Assembly: GCA_025175895.1 (NCBI GenBank)
Contig: CM046008.1
Coordinates: 27,979,255 to 28,043,254 of the forward strand
From: Wurfbainia villosa
Lineage: Eukaryota > Streptophyta > Magnoliopsida > Zingiberales > Zingiberaceae
Reading direction: 5' to 3'
Length of the DNA stretch: 64,000 bases
Under the pieces are notes generated by a model. That model was given only the letters and a program-made list of their open reading frames with translations. It had not been told where the DNA came from and did no database searches. Below are positions 1 to 11,795 of the stretch, piece by piece; positions within the stretch are counted from its first letter, which is position 1; the number at the start of each line of letters is the position of its first letter. Position numbers and translations under genes: made by a program.

Positions 1-702
1 TGACGGTATTGAAGCTTTAGCATTGTAGGAGCACTTAAGAATAATCTTGATGATCTTTGGAGTTGGAATCCTCCCCTCCTTTTATAGAATTTGGCCTCTG
101 AATATGTCTCCTCATCTTTTGGAACAGATCACGAAGTTGTACCAAATTTTATCACGAAGTGGTCGCGTCAAACCTTATCCATTTTGACCTAGTGCAAAGG
201 TTGATTCTTCGCTATCAGTCGACTGATGCCTCCCATCAGTCGACTAATGAGCATCAGTCGACTGCTCAATATCCAGCAGTCGACTGCCAGCCTGACCACT
301 TCCCTACAGTAAGAGGTTAGCACGAAAAATGGTAAATGTGACGGTTTCTAACCGTCTGATCTCGACCTAAACCTTCCACAGGAAGTCTTAGTCAGATCGC
401 CGCCTACGGTCGTTCCCGTATAGAGGACATGACCTTACCATCTCTCACTCATACGAGCTTACCTCGATACTTACCTTGTAGCTCTCGCTTCCGGCCTTCC
501 ACTCGATTCCTTTGGCTCCCTCCGAAGTCACTCGAGTGTCGCCCGACTACCGCGACTTCCTCCGGGTGTCGCTAGCCTTCAACTCCAGCTTTAGCACTTT
601 TCTGCACACTCGATTTAGCTCATGAGATAACGATGTAAACTTAACTTTGTGTCTTTGCCATAATCAAAACACAGGTTCGATTATCTGGTGCCCTTGCACC
701 AA
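1..702 (-). mobile_element. Partial Sirevirus-like LTR, running off the left edge
   Basis: Read on the minus strand, the LTR tip lies at about 702 and starts TTGGTGCAAGGGCACCA, resembling the TGTTGGTGCAA start of the gag-only elements further right; the terminal TG is lost. The tip folds on itself (TGGTGC at 686-691 pairs with GCACCA at 696-701). A minus-strand TATA-like CTATAAAAGG lies at 78-87, which fits a U3 promoter in this orientation. Four CAGTCGACTG-type boxes lie at 216, 237, 255 and 277. No coding sequence is seen. The rest of the element would lie left of the window. Assignment to the Sirevirus group rests on the LTR tip and palindromes only. Confidence 0.6.
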
Positions 703-1507
703 TATTCGTCGCATCATTATAGATCCAGGATGACCCAATCTATTATGCCATAAAGGAATTCATTTTGACTAGTAAACTTCTGGTTTACTACGACATTTAT
801 TTCAATAGGTTTAATGTATGTATAATAAAGGCCCGAAGAGAAAACGGATAGTCTTTCCAAAACTTGTTTATGCCTCATCTTAACATTAGTAATTCACAAA
901 TACTCATTATTTTCCATATTAGTTGTTTCTATATGATGACCATTAAGGCAAATATTTTTGAAACTTAATAAATTTCGATGGGACTTGGGTGAATATAATG
1001 CATTACTGATCAAGAAATTTGTCCCTCCTGGTAGTAAAATATTTGCTCTTTCGGAGCCTTTGATTAAGGTTACACTACCAGATATAGTATTCACATGTTA
1101 TTTTTGCATGATAAGATGAGAGAAATATCTTTTATTTTTGAGAATTCTATGTGTAGTTGTACTGTCTACAAGACATAGATTCTCATCTTCAATCTTTGAC
1201 TCAATAATATCCATAGGTATTCAAATAAATAAATAAATAAATAAATTAGCAATAAATTTGAATTTATTATAAATATTGAGAAATAAAAATAATTATATTA
1301 ATTAAAATCCCTATATTCAGCATTCTCAAGAAAGTCACCAACTTCTAATTGGGATAAATTTTCAAGACCCTCAAAAATATTATTAGGGTCATTATTTTGA
1401 TATAAGACATTTTCCTCCACATTCTTATCCTTTTCCTTCAACGAGGCTTGATAAAGCTTGACAAGATGCTTTGGCGTATGACAGGTACGTGACCAATGTC
1501 CAATCAC
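703..1507 (-). pseudogene. Zinc knuckle, protease and GAG-pre-integrase remnant
   Basis: Continuation of the same gag-pol. At 1507-1298 MIGHWSRTCHTPKHLV is the end of a CCHC knuckle whose first cysteines are gone. At about 1200-1120 a degenerate aspartic protease active-site region is readable across stops. At 1094-894 NTISGSVTLIKGSERANI and LYSPKSHRNLLSFKNI match the region between protease and GAG-pre-integrase in common plant copia elements. Positions 893-703 carry further fragments up to the truncation. Frame changes and stops throughout; no function is expected. Confidence 0.65.
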
Positions 1508-2333
1508 CCCACATCGGTAGTATTTATTCTCAACATTCTAACTAGATCTATTTTTTTCTTATTTTTTATCATTATATTTCCACTTCTGGTTGTTTGTATG
1601 TCCACCATGATCATTACGATAAACATTCCAGCCACGACCACAACCACGACCACGACCACGACTACGACCATGACCACAACCGCGTCCTCGTCCACGATCA
1701 TTTTTAAATCCTCGTCCATGTCCAGAATTGTTATGAGTTATCACATTCACTTCAGGGAATGGACTAGAGCCAGTTGGACGAGATTCATGATTTTTCATTA
1801 ATAACTCGTTATTTTGTTTAGCCACAAGCAAATAAGAAATTAGTTCAGAATATTTCTTGAACCCTTTCTCTCGATATTGCTGCTGCAGGAGCATATTAGA
1901 GGCATGGAAAGTGGAGAGTATTTTCTCTAACATATCATAATCAGTAATATTCTCTCCACATAATTTTAATTGAGAATTGATTTTAAAAATGGTTGAATTG
2001 TATTCACTCACAGATTTAAAATCTTGGAATCACAAATGAATCCAATCATAACGAGCTTTAGGAAGTATTACTGTTTTTTGGTGATTAAACTTTTCCTCTA
2101 AACTTTTCTGGATCTTTCACTGTTAAATATTCGATTTTTAAATCTTCGTGGAAGTGATGACGGAGAAAAAACATTGTCTTGGCTTGATTTTGCAAAGTCT
2201 CTTTATTATTTTCTTTAATTGTTTCTCTGAGTCCATTTGCATTCAAATGGATTTCAACATCAAGGATCCATGATAAACAATTTTTTCTCGAAATGTCGAG
2301 AGCCACAAACTCAAGTTTGGTGAGGTTTGCCAT
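1508..2333 (-). pseudogene. Copia gag, frameshifted
   Basis: Capsid-like gag of the remnant. The N terminus starts MANLTKLEFVALDISRKN at 2333 and continues to about 2085 with tryptophan- and leucine-rich capsid helices (SWILDVEIHL, FFLRHHFHEDLKIEYL). After a break at about 2012-2085 the reading resumes at 2011 with a UBN2-type segment (MLEKILSTFHASNMLLQQQY). It ends in a Gly/Arg-rich basic tract at about 1620-1720, encoded by CCACGA-type hexamer repeats. The product would coat genomic RNA in virus-like particles. At least two frame changes and a lost knuckle cysteine show it cannot make an intact protein. Confidence 0.7.
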
Positions 2334-3046
2334 AAAATACTAACGCATAAGCATAAAATTAGAATAAGATTTATATAGACGTAAAAATAAAATAATATAG
2401 AATAAGAATTATAAAAAAAAATTCAACAAGTGTTTCATAATATTTTATGATTCAATGAAAAAATTATGACCTACTTCACCTTATGATTTATAAAAGTTAA
2501 TAATAAAACAAGTTGATAATTTAGAAATAATCTTATCATTCAATAAATTATTCAAATTCCTAAGTTATTAATGTGTGATCATTAGGTCAAAATTCTTGAT
2601 TTACCCAAACAAGAAAATAAAAAGAAAACATATAATATTTAATATCATGTCACTAGTTCTAATATTAGCTATGCATAATTATATCGAATTTATCACAAAT
2701 TATTAATAATAATTTTAGACAATAATAATTAGTTATATGAGCTATCAATTCTTACATATAATATTGTCAGAAATAAAAACTAATATGTCACATAATTATT
2801 TTCTAATATTTTTGAAAATCTAATGCTATCAAAGTAGAATTTTTAAAACTATAAATGCTTAAAATTGTGATTATCGAAGATAAACTTTGACGTCGAGTGT
2901 GTATAAAATTGGAGCAAAAGTCGCGTTGATAACGTGTTATGAAAATATGAATAAATAAAATATCTTTTGAGAGAAAAAAGAGAAATAATTGAAAGAGGAA
3001 TAATTTTATTCCTTTCGTTCAATCTATTTTTATGTCTATTTTAAAA

Positions 3047-3048
<2 letters not shown>

Positions 3049-3100
<52 letters not shown>
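3049..3100. repeat. (AT)n microsatellite at the left junction of element A
   Basis: Twenty-six AT dinucleotides without interruption. It abuts the first retained base of the 5' LTR of element A, and a matching TA run sits at the other end of A (37338-37383). It replaces the first 13 bases of the LTR. It may have belonged to the LTR of the old copia remnant on its left. Confidence 0.9.
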
Positions 3101-3102
<2 letters not shown>

Positions 3103-4299
3103 CCCATGTGATGTGATTTTGATGTGTGTGGCAAAGGGTTTAAGTTAGGTTGTTATGGATTTAATATGTGTGTTGAAGTCGTGCAGGACTTAGTAATTCA
3201 CACATGGAGAAAGCATTGGCAAGTCACCATCTCATGACTCGGTCCTTGAGTCAGTGAAGGATAGCATTGCGGAAGCCGTGCGCTTGGTGCATCCGAGGGA
3301 CCGTCGGACGAGGAGTATTGGAGTGAAGTCTAAGGAAGTAGATTTCAGGGTGAGACGCGAAGGATGACACTGCAAAGCCGTGCGCTTGATGCATCCGAGG
3401 GACATGGCCGGACGAAGAGAACTTCAAGGCGAGGGACTCCAAGGGAAGATGAGAGTGAGCGATTGTAACCTAGGACGGGGTAGCTCTTAGGTGAACTTGG
3501 CCAAATGGCTAAGTGTCGAATGGGTTTTCCCGACATCATGATCCGCCATGATATACAAATGACCGCCTGTCGACCAAAGACTCGACCGGGTATTCGAACT
3601 GTTCGTCTACCGATCGATATCGCCATCAGTCGATTGCCAAGGATGGCAGTCGACTGCTCGTGAGGGTTTCGGGCATAGAAGGTTGGAGAGTCGATTGATC
3701 GACCTGATCACTCGACTATTGGCTCCATCAGTCGACTGATGGGATGACCAGTCGACTGATGTGGGAGCCATTGGTTGGAATCCAACGTGGAAGGAGTCGT
3801 TGCAAGGCAACGACCACAGAAGCAGTCGACTGATGGCTTCATCAGTTGACTGCTCGAGGCCCAACGGGAAGAATGACTTCTTCCCTATAAGAAGGGGCCT
3901 TGGGTGACTTGGGATGGTTAATGCTTCTACTCTAAAGTTCTCTCAAAGTGCCCAAACAATTTTACTCCTCTTTCTTGCTATTATTTCAATCATATTGTAA
4001 AGAGGGAGTGTTCTTGTAAGAAAAAGTTTACCTCCACATTGTTTGGTGAAAAGGAGAGAATAGTGAAGGTTTAGGTGTGATTCACCTGGAATGAATCGAG
4101 TCGTGGATTAGTGGCAAGGGCCGTGAACCACGTTGCATCTTCGTGTTTGCGTTTGCCTTCTTTTGTCTTGTGCATTTGCTTAATTGTTTTAGTATTTCTG
4201 TTGCGCTAACTCTAATTGTAGACGATTAAGCAAGTGAACTCCATCATCTACGATCAAGGGCTATTCATCCCCCTCTAACCGGCCACCGATCCTCTAACA
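3101..4299 (+). repeat. 5' LTR of element A
   Basis: About 1.2 kb, ending CTAACA directly before the primer site. Compared with the 3' LTR it lacks the first 13 bases (TGTTAGGGCAATC). It carries copies of the hairpin GAAGCCGTGCGCTTGG at about 3268 and 3373, CAGTCGACTG boxes at about 3600-3860, a TATA-like CTATAAGAA at 3885-3893 and a U5 stem CGTGG...CCACG at 4102-4132. The stretch at about 3530-3640 differs strongly from its 3' partner, while the flanks align closely. Confidence 0.85.
3885..3893 (+). promoter_or_regulatory. Putative TATA box of element A 5' LTR
   Basis: CTATAAGAA, about 415 bp before the LTR end. The same sequence occurs at the same relative place in the 3' LTR (about 36918). 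It would place transcription start near 3915, with U3 upstream. Position and sequence only; no expression evidence. Confidence 0.45.
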
Positions 4300-4301
4300 A
4301 G

Positions 4302-4313
4302 TGGTATCAGAGC
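4302..4313 (+). other. Primer binding site, tRNA-Met type (element A)
   Basis: TGGTATCAGAGC, complementary to the 3' end of plant initiator tRNA-Met, two bases after the LTR. Minus-strand DNA synthesis would start here. Confidence 0.9.
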
Positions 4314-4362
4314 AAGGTTGCTTATTACCGGACTCACCGCCGCAACAAGCACGACAACAAAG

Positions 4363-6036
4363 ATGGCTGGCTCCAACATTCATCCACTTAAGTTCGAGGG
4401 TGAATTCGCATGGTGGAAGAAGCGTATGGAGGTATTTTTCGAAACGGATTTTGATATTATGTTAATCATGGAATCCGATTTTGATATACCTAGGGACGAA
4501 GAGGGTGAACCAATTGATAAATCACGATGGACCAAGAAGCAAAGGGAGGAGCACCTTGCAAACTCAAAAGCGAAACACCACCTCTTCAATGTGCTCTCCC
4601 AACAAGAGATAAATCGGATAGGAGAATGCTCTAGTGCCAATGAGAAGTGGGAGAAGCTAGTGGAGCTTCATGAAGGCACATCTGAGGCCAAGCTAGCAAG
4701 AAGAGACCTCCTCCACTCCCAATTGAATAACATCAAATTAGAAAAGGGAGATAAGGTATTATCGTTGCATTCTTGATTTAAAGAAATCATAACCGGTTAA
4801 TCAAGTGTAGGTGAAAAACTATCGAACCGGGACATGATCATGAAGGCTATTGATGCATTCCCCCGATCCTCAAAGTGGAGCTCTATGGTGGACTCCTTTT
4901 ATATTTTGAAAAATCTAGAGGTAAGCACTCTAGAAGAGTTTTTCTCCACCATGGAGCTTCATGAGACAAGGCTTGAAGGGATAATTGAAGAACCAAGTTT
5001 AAAGCCAAAGGGAATAGAACTAATGGCCGACAAGGGAAAGAAGAAGAAGATGACTCCACCCTCCTCATCCGATGAGGATTTCTCCTCCTCATAAATGGAT
5101 AGCAATGAGGAAGCATATATGGTAAGGAAAGTAAGACGTGCCTTGAAAAATTTTAAATTTAACAAATCTAATGATAGGAGAAGAAGACCAAGGAGAAAAA
5201 TCATATGCTATAATTGCCAAGGAGAGGGACACATAAGGGATGATTGTCCCCTCTTGAACAAAGGCAAGGAAGAGAGGAGGAAGAAAGAGGACAAGAAGAA
5301 GGGGAGCAATAAGAAGGAGGTTGAAAAGAAAACCAAGGAGAAAGGGAAGGCTAAGGCAAACAAGGCCACATGGGATGATCCATCATCCTCATCGGAAGAA
5401 GAAGAAGCCTTCACAAGCCTTGCCCTAATGGAAATAGAAGACTTGGACTCCACCTCATCCTCCGAACAAGAAGCAAGCACAAGTGAGGAGGAAAGCTCAA
5501 GTGAAGAGGGAGCTTCATCTTCATCCTCATCGAAATCGGAGGAAGAAGATATGAAAACTATGGTAACAAATCTTTCTCGTAAGAAAATTGTTTCCATGAT
5601 TTCTAGCCTTACTAGGGATTTATTTAAGGCTAAGAAGAAAAATAAATGCATGCTTGATGATATTAGAAAATTAGAAGAAAAGCTAGAAAATGCATGCTTA
5701 AATGTTAATGATTATATTCCTCTAAATGTTAATGATGCATGTATTGAGGAAAATAAGGTCTTAAGGGAAAAGGTAGATCACTTAACTAAGGCCTTAGAGA
5801 AATTTACCATAGGCTTTAATACTTTGAACATGATTATTGAGAGCCAAAGAGCTAGTTTCAATAGGAAAGGCTTAGGATATAAGGGATCCAAGAATGAGAA
5901 AGCATATCATTGTTTAATTGCTAGGGGTCAAGCTAAAAATACAATGGTAGTTAGAAAATGAATCCCTAAAGAATACTTAGTGAACCCTATTGGAAAGAAT
6001 CTATATTGGGATCCTAAATCCATCCTTAAGAGTTAG
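4363..6036 (+). pseudogene. Sirevirus-like gag of element A, one frame with four stops
   Basis: One uninterrupted frame of 557 codons starting MAGSNIHPLKFEGEFAWW. It has in-frame stops at codons 138 (TGA), 146 (TAA), 244 (TAA) and 533 (TGA) and no frameshift. Domains: capsid of the UBN2/DUF4219 type (about 1-230); a basic stretch with one CCHC knuckle CYNCQGEGHIRDDC (282-295); a Lys-rich then Ser/Glu-rich acidic linker (300-380); a coiled coil (about 395-490) with EKFTIGFNTLNMIIESQR, a segment I recognise from Sirevirus gag; and a C-terminal motif IPKEYLVNPIGKNLYW before the final TAG. In Sireviruses the protease would follow this motif; here the ORF simply ends. At least the TGA at codon 533 fits a G-to-A change of a Trp codon. 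Confidence 0.8.
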
Positions 6037-6344
6037 GAAAACCCTAGGATAGTCAACCATAATTGGATTTTATTTATATCATGTAAAATGATTGACTTGT
6101 AAGGATGTAGATGATAGTTTTTGATTCAAGTATTGGGTGATGATAATGTGATCATATTATGAAATTATAATAATATTTGATCATGATCATGATATGCAAT
6201 TATTGAAAACATTTGATCATGATTGATAATATATGATTTTATGATCATGTTAGTGGTTTTAGGATGCATGATATTTAACCATGGGTAGAAATATATGAAA
6301 TTTTGGTTAAGTATAAATACCTTAGTCTCATCTCACACTCACTA
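6037..6344 (+). other. Element A internal spacer, part 1
   Basis: AT-rich non-coding sequence after gag, with many GATCATGATCATG-like short palindromes (about 6145-6260). No ORF. It ends at the target duplication CACTA (6340-6344) of the solo LTR. It corresponds to the spacers of B and C, which carry similar CATG-rich repeats. Confidence 0.6.
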
Positions 6345-8940
6345 TGTCATGCCCCGGGAGTATGCCGTGCCGAAAAGCAAACAGACGGCATCTCCCCTGT
6401 ACGTGGCAACATATCGGGTTAATACAAGGCCCGTAGGCCCACAACAACAATAACAATATGATATACACAGATATCAACATATCAAACATACTAAACACAG
6501 CGGAAACAATACAAACAGATCAACAAGATACAAAGACCAACTGTGCACTCCGGAGTGACTTGACACGACAAGAATCATAACAGAAATCGAGTCAAAGACC
6601 AAATACATACAATATGTCTGTATATCACAAATACGGAAACAATACAGGGAAAAACCCAAACCAATAATCCGTAAGGATACAACAACACGGAAAACATATC
6701 CATTCATCCGGTGTGAGATGGGATCAGCTGGCGGAGCTCCGAATGTCCAAGGAATCTTCTACCTGTTATCTGGGCGACAGAAAGCCCAGGGTCCCGGGGT
6801 GGTGAGTATAAACTCAGGGGTAATATATAGAAAGTGCATGAACAACATATAAGGATAGATCTACAAGTATACATGTGAAGATCTACAGGTATACAACATG
6901 AGTCCAATAGACATATAGTCATATCCAAATCTAATAACAAGTAACTACAGTAAAGTCATACTCAATGTATATACTAAACTGATCAAGAGCGAGAAGTAAT
7001 GTACAACGTACGATGATCGCAGCACCATAAGCTATATCATCCTAACAGATATACAACAACATAACCCATATAATGTATCAAGTCAATCCCATACCTGACC
7101 AATACTCCAACATATGAACAATATACGATCACCTGTAATAACAACCCGATCCGTACCACATAATGACATGATGCTAATCAAATGCATATAACAGTCTGAA
7201 TCAACGCATGTATCATGCTCAACACATAGCAGTAAATAAAAATGCAGATGACATGTATCATGATAAACAACCATATGCAGCAATCATAGCTCAATCAAAT
7301 GCAGCATCTCACAGGCATATGTAAAACATATATCAAATACATGCATACATATATATCAGCAGTGCATATGCATGGCCATGTCTGCGGACCCGTCCAACCA
7401 CGACCCCAGTATGGCCCGGGTGGCACGGCATGACGACTAGCCCGACTCCAGCCGCCACTACTCTCGAGTGACCAAGTTGGGTAGTATGAATGAGTAGCAT
7501 ATAAGCGTAAAGAGCTAACTACTCCCCGGGGGTCCCTGCTGCTGGTCGCTCCGTCACTACCCATGAGTAGACGAGCTCTGCACGCAGGACAACCGCGTCG
7601 CACACAACCACCGTCTATAGTGGGCGAGTGCCAACACCACTCTGCTCAGTGGCCAGGTGCGCATCTCCAGCTACCACCATCCCTAGTGGCCGAGCGCGAC
7701 ACATCCAATGCTCTGCCCTCAACCCTGCTACCACTACCCCGAGTGGCCGGGGAGGCAGGATGACTGATGACCCGTCTCATCCACAAGGGAGACCCAGTCG
7801 TCAGCATGCATGCAATGTAATGATGCATAGCTCCATACATGTATCCTCGCCTCACTCCCTATCCCATGGGGAGTCCTGGTCAACCAAAAGTCAACTATGC
7901 AAGGACTACAATCACAAGACTCTCTCTATCGCACAAAGAGTCATACTCATCTGACAGTCCACCACGCTAAAACCTCTAGTCAGTAGCGATATACAATCGA
8001 CCGTCCATATAACCATACACAGGCACACAATCCATAATGGATATACCATCGCGCTAGGACCTCTAGTCCATGGTCACATACTGACAACCATACACTTATC
8101 TATGCACAGACAACTAGATCCACCATAGATACACAACTAATATGTGTACGATACAACGATCGACTCCATAACCCAATTCATCACCTAACCCTAGTGATGT
8201 AACACAGTAACCCAATCTGAGGTCACAAAGATAACCCTAACCACTTGTACTTACTGAACATCCATCAGCTAATACATAATAGGGTTTATAGTTCCTATCC
8301 GAGCTAGATAATCAATGAAGTACCAGAGTTTATATCTCAAAGGTCAAGGCAGTACAAGCATATGATTAAATAAGAGTGGATTTAAGGTAAACAGGTATAA
8401 ACATATATCCAAGATCATGCACAGGAATTTGATCAAAACTACCGGACCAGGTAGATATTACCCACCTGATACATAATCCGTATTATCCATCTCCACGTTC
8501 ATGTATCCATCACCATCAAAGTCCTGTAACAATAGGATACAGTTAAGTATCATCATACATCTAATGATCGAATTAAGGTAAAACATAACTCAGATCATCC
8601 TCTTCCTCTAATTGCAACTATACAACTATACCAGTTTTAAACACACTGCAAATCAAATCCCACATTCTATAATACCCATATTAAGTCTAGACAGTTATCA
8701 TAGATTCAACCCAATCTGTTTTGACCCAATCCAGTTCAAACCCAATTCCAGCCCAATGGATTCAGCCCATTAGATTCAGCCCATTAGCTTCAGCCCAATG
8801 GATTCAGCCCATTAGATTTAGCCCATTAGGTTTTTAGCCCAATTTCAGCCCACTAATTAAACCCAATTAATCCCTTAATTAATCTCAATTAATTAAAGGG
8901 TTTAATCCATATATAATTATTTTTTTTTTCATATTTTACA
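6345..8940. mobile_element. Solo LTR of a long-LTR (probably gypsy) family, 2.6 kb
   Basis: Starts TGTCATGCCCCGGG and ends TATTTTACA, flanked by a perfect 5-bp duplication CACTA (6340-6344 and 8941-8945). No primer site, polypurine tract or coding domain occurs inside, so this is an LTR left by LTR-LTR recombination. The related copy at 28658 starts with the same 13 bases. ORFs inside it on either strand show no domain. Degenerate repeats of TAGATTCAGCCCATTAG type lie at about 8740-8830. Strand is uncertain because TG...CA is symmetrical. Confidence 0.75.
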
Positions 8941-8945
8941 CACTA

Positions 8946-9454
8946 TAGGCTACTTTGATTGAAAACATAGCATGAGTGAGATGATAGGATGATACAAATG
9001 GTCCACTAATGCTTATGACATTTAGATGGGTCATTAAGTGTATCAATAGATTAATCATAGACCAACTATGGGGAAAACAAATGTTTAATCAATGGACATA
9101 TTTCCCATAGATCATAGTTGGATATTTTAAATGATTTAAAAACATTTCATGTTTCATAAACAGTGAGTTCATGTTTTGAAAAGTTTCAAGGCAAAACAAG
9201 GCCTTAAAGTTGATACAAACTTTAGACTTTTTATAACTTTTGAGTTTTTGCCTAATTTTCGAAAATAGAATGAATTTTCATGAAAAACTATTTTTCACTT
9301 ATAAAGGAACTCATTATAAGTATGTACTCCAAATTTCATATAATTTTCAAATTTCCTAGAATTTCTAATGCATTTCTGAAATTGGACTTCGAAAATCAAA
9401 AAATCTGAAAACTGGGTGTCAGTCGACTGATGTACTGTACACGAGCACAACAAG
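8946..9454 (+). other. Element A internal spacer, part 2
   Basis: Non-coding continuation of the spacer, resembling 15480-15870 of element B and 22390-22760 of C (fragments such as TGAAATTGGA). It ends with one CAGTCGACTG box (about 9420-9429) and the target duplication ACAAG (9450-9454) of the chromovirus. No ORF. Confidence 0.6.
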
Positions 9455-11514
9455 TGTAACAACCCAAATTTTAGTTCTTATATTTTTTTATTTAGAGGAA
9501 AATAGAAATAAGAATAGGGAAAAAAATATAATAGAAATAAGAATCGGAATAAAAAAAAGAATTCGAATAAATGGTTCGTTAGCTGGGACTCGAACCATGA
9601 ACTCTTGGTTTGGGGGAATAGACTTCCTACCATTAAGTCATAAAATTACCAATGAGTAGGATATAACAGAATATATCTATAGACAGGAAAAAGGGAGAAG
9701 TTGATTAATTTGACTAATCATTTAAAGGGGGTAATTAGGTTAAGAAAAAACCCTAGTTATGTATATTTTCTCTTCCCTAAGCTTCTGGCGCCACCCACCC
9801 ATGCCTCTTCTCTTTCTCTCTCTCTCGTTTTTTTTTCCAGCCATTCCTCTTCTCTCCCACCTGCCGACTAACCTCTCCTCTCCAAATGCCGATCCTCTCT
9901 CCACTGAGGAAAACAAAAGAAAAAAAAGGAGAGCCTCTATAATTTCTCCACCATGGGATAATTCAAGAGGGATCACCTCAAGGACTTGGTAGAGGATCAC
10001 GCTAAAGCAAAGGAACACGTAGGAGGTCTTCTCTTTACGAAATCTAACGGTATAAATTGGTGAAAAAGCATAGGAAGTAAGTATTGCTCACCTGCAGTAT
10101 AAGTAGTTATCGTATGTCATTGATATATTTTTATGTGCATGTTATTTCCAATTATGCATGGTGTTTTTAGTTACATGATTTTACCCGTTATGTCATGTTC
10201 GATTCAGTATCATGTTTAGATCCATGATAAGAATGCGATTTATGATCATGCATGTTGTAGATGAGTTGTAGCTTACAATTATATGCATGATGTAGAGTAA
10301 GATGTAAAAATATTTCCTTTATAAAGAAAATTTAAAGATGCTTCCTGTTCGAATTGGGGATTAAGAGACAACGATCTTCAGTATGCTCCCCATTTCAGTT
10401 TTGGAGGTCTTTATGGTACTCCTCATTCGTGATGTAGGGGATTAAAAATATTCTTTTCAGTATGTATAAGAATATAAGTATAAAGGAAGTATTTTACTTT
10501 TGAAAAAGCATGTACCGGACATCAGTTTCGCCCACGGGCCAAGGCCCTCAGTTCAGTTACCCTTGTAGGTTCGGTGGTTGGCCACCCTCGCCTATTAGGA
10601 AAGTGCGTATTGGTACTGTGCCGGGCTCATATTCAAGATGATTATTAATTTGAAGTATCAGTATAAGTATGAGTAAAAGTTTTTCAAAATTAATCATTCC
10701 AGTTCAGATACACTATTTACAAGTTTAAAATACTCAAGAGACATGTATTCAGAGTTATGATTTCCAGTTATGCTTGCATGTGTATCAATGTATTAAGGGT
10801 AAGAAAACTAGTTGCATGATTTCATACGTTGCATGTTTTTGTGAGCATAGAAAGTACTTACTAAACATTATTGCTTACAGTTTACATTTCCTTATACTGT
10901 AGATAAAGGTAAAGAAAAGCTTCAGTAAGGTAGCAAGCGGATGAAGTGCTTAGAGTGTGTTGCGACGGAACAGTGGAAATAAAAGATCCTAAGTGCAGAT
11001 GTCTAAATCATATTTTTAAGTTTCTAATTATTTTTTTTGATATTGTTGAAGTTCAACTGGATTGCTTATGGTTGAGACCAAAGAATGCTAGAGTCATGTT
11101 AGGTTAGTCTTAATACTTGTATGTTATGTGAAGATCTTGAATTGGTTATTGTTTAAGTGATGTCAAGGTCCTTATGATCATTTTAGTTGTTAGCATATTG
11201 TGTTAGTATATTGCATGAATTTTGGAATAATGGTAATATGGGGTGATGATTAAAGTATAGTGTCAGAGTAAGATAAGGAAGAATTTAAGAAACAGACAGT
11301 AATGTTGGTGCAATCGGCCCAGGTCACGATTGACCAGACTCGAGTTTGACTCGAGTGATGTTTTGATGTTTGACAAAGGGATTTGACAAAATGGATTGAC
11401 ATTGATGTTGGACATTGATGTCGGTTAATATGTTGGGGAGATTGTTTATACAATTGACCCAGGTTATAATTGACTTTGATGGTTGACTAGGGTTGACCAT
11501 GTGATTATGGGAAA

Positions 11515-11795
11515 GTCCAAGCATGGGTCTTGGCAATGTAAAAGTCCAAGCATGGGTCTTGGCAATGTAAAGTCCAACATTGGTTGGCAAGGAAAGTCCA
11601 AGCATGGTCTTGGCATGAAAAGTCCAACATGGGTTGGCAAGGGAAAGTCCAAGCTTGAGTCTTGGCATTTGAGAAGTCCAAGGGTTTGATATTGGCGCCA
11701 GAAAGTCCAAGCGGAGTCTTGGCGAAAGTCCAATGGTTGGCGGCGTAAAGTCCAAGCGGAGTCTTGGCGGCGTAAGTCCAATGTGCCTTGGCGGT
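11515..11795 (+). repeat. Array of short hairpin units in U3 of element B
   Basis: Eleven units built on AGTCCAAN...NTTGGC, spaced 20-40 bp. Stems: CCAAG with CTTGG (for example 11546-11562, 11598-11613, 11649-11665), CCAAC with GTTGG (11574-11587, 11624-11637) and shorter CCAA with TTGG. The fifth base pair changes from G-C to C-G on both sides together. Repeated at 16797-17077 in the 3' LTR. Confidence 0.8.

Larger units (their letters stand above)
703..2950 (-). mobile_element. Old Ty1/copia remnant (gag, protease and start of pol)
   Basis: A truncated copia element on the minus strand. Reading from the right: the primer-proximal sequence with CATAACACGTTATCAACG (complement of about 2922-2940), an AT-rich leader of about 600 bp (2334-2935) with no ORF, gag (2333 to about 1508), zinc knuckle and protease remnants, then the GAG-pre-integrase region, which stops abruptly at about 703 against the neighbouring LTR. 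Integrase, reverse transcriptase and RNase H are missing. The remains of its LTR at about 2937-3048 merge into an AT microsatellite, so its outer edge is lost. Several frameshifts mark it as older than its neighbours. Confidence 0.7.

Noticed and set aside
1496..1801. Thr-rich plus-strand ORF of 101 codons
   Set aside because: It is the shadow of the Gly/Arg-rich tract of the minus-strand copia gag.
6474..6940. Minus-strand Cys/Leu-rich ORFs as membrane proteins
   Set aside because: Chance frames in AT-rich LTR sequence; no continuity, no homology recognised.
7295..7954. ORFs on both strands inside the first solo LTR
   Set aside because: No domain recognised; lie within an LTR bounded by a clear target duplication.
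9585..9665. A genuine tRNA gene
   Set aside because: Only A- and B-box-like words are present; acceptor and T stems do not pair, and it recurs in both LTRs.
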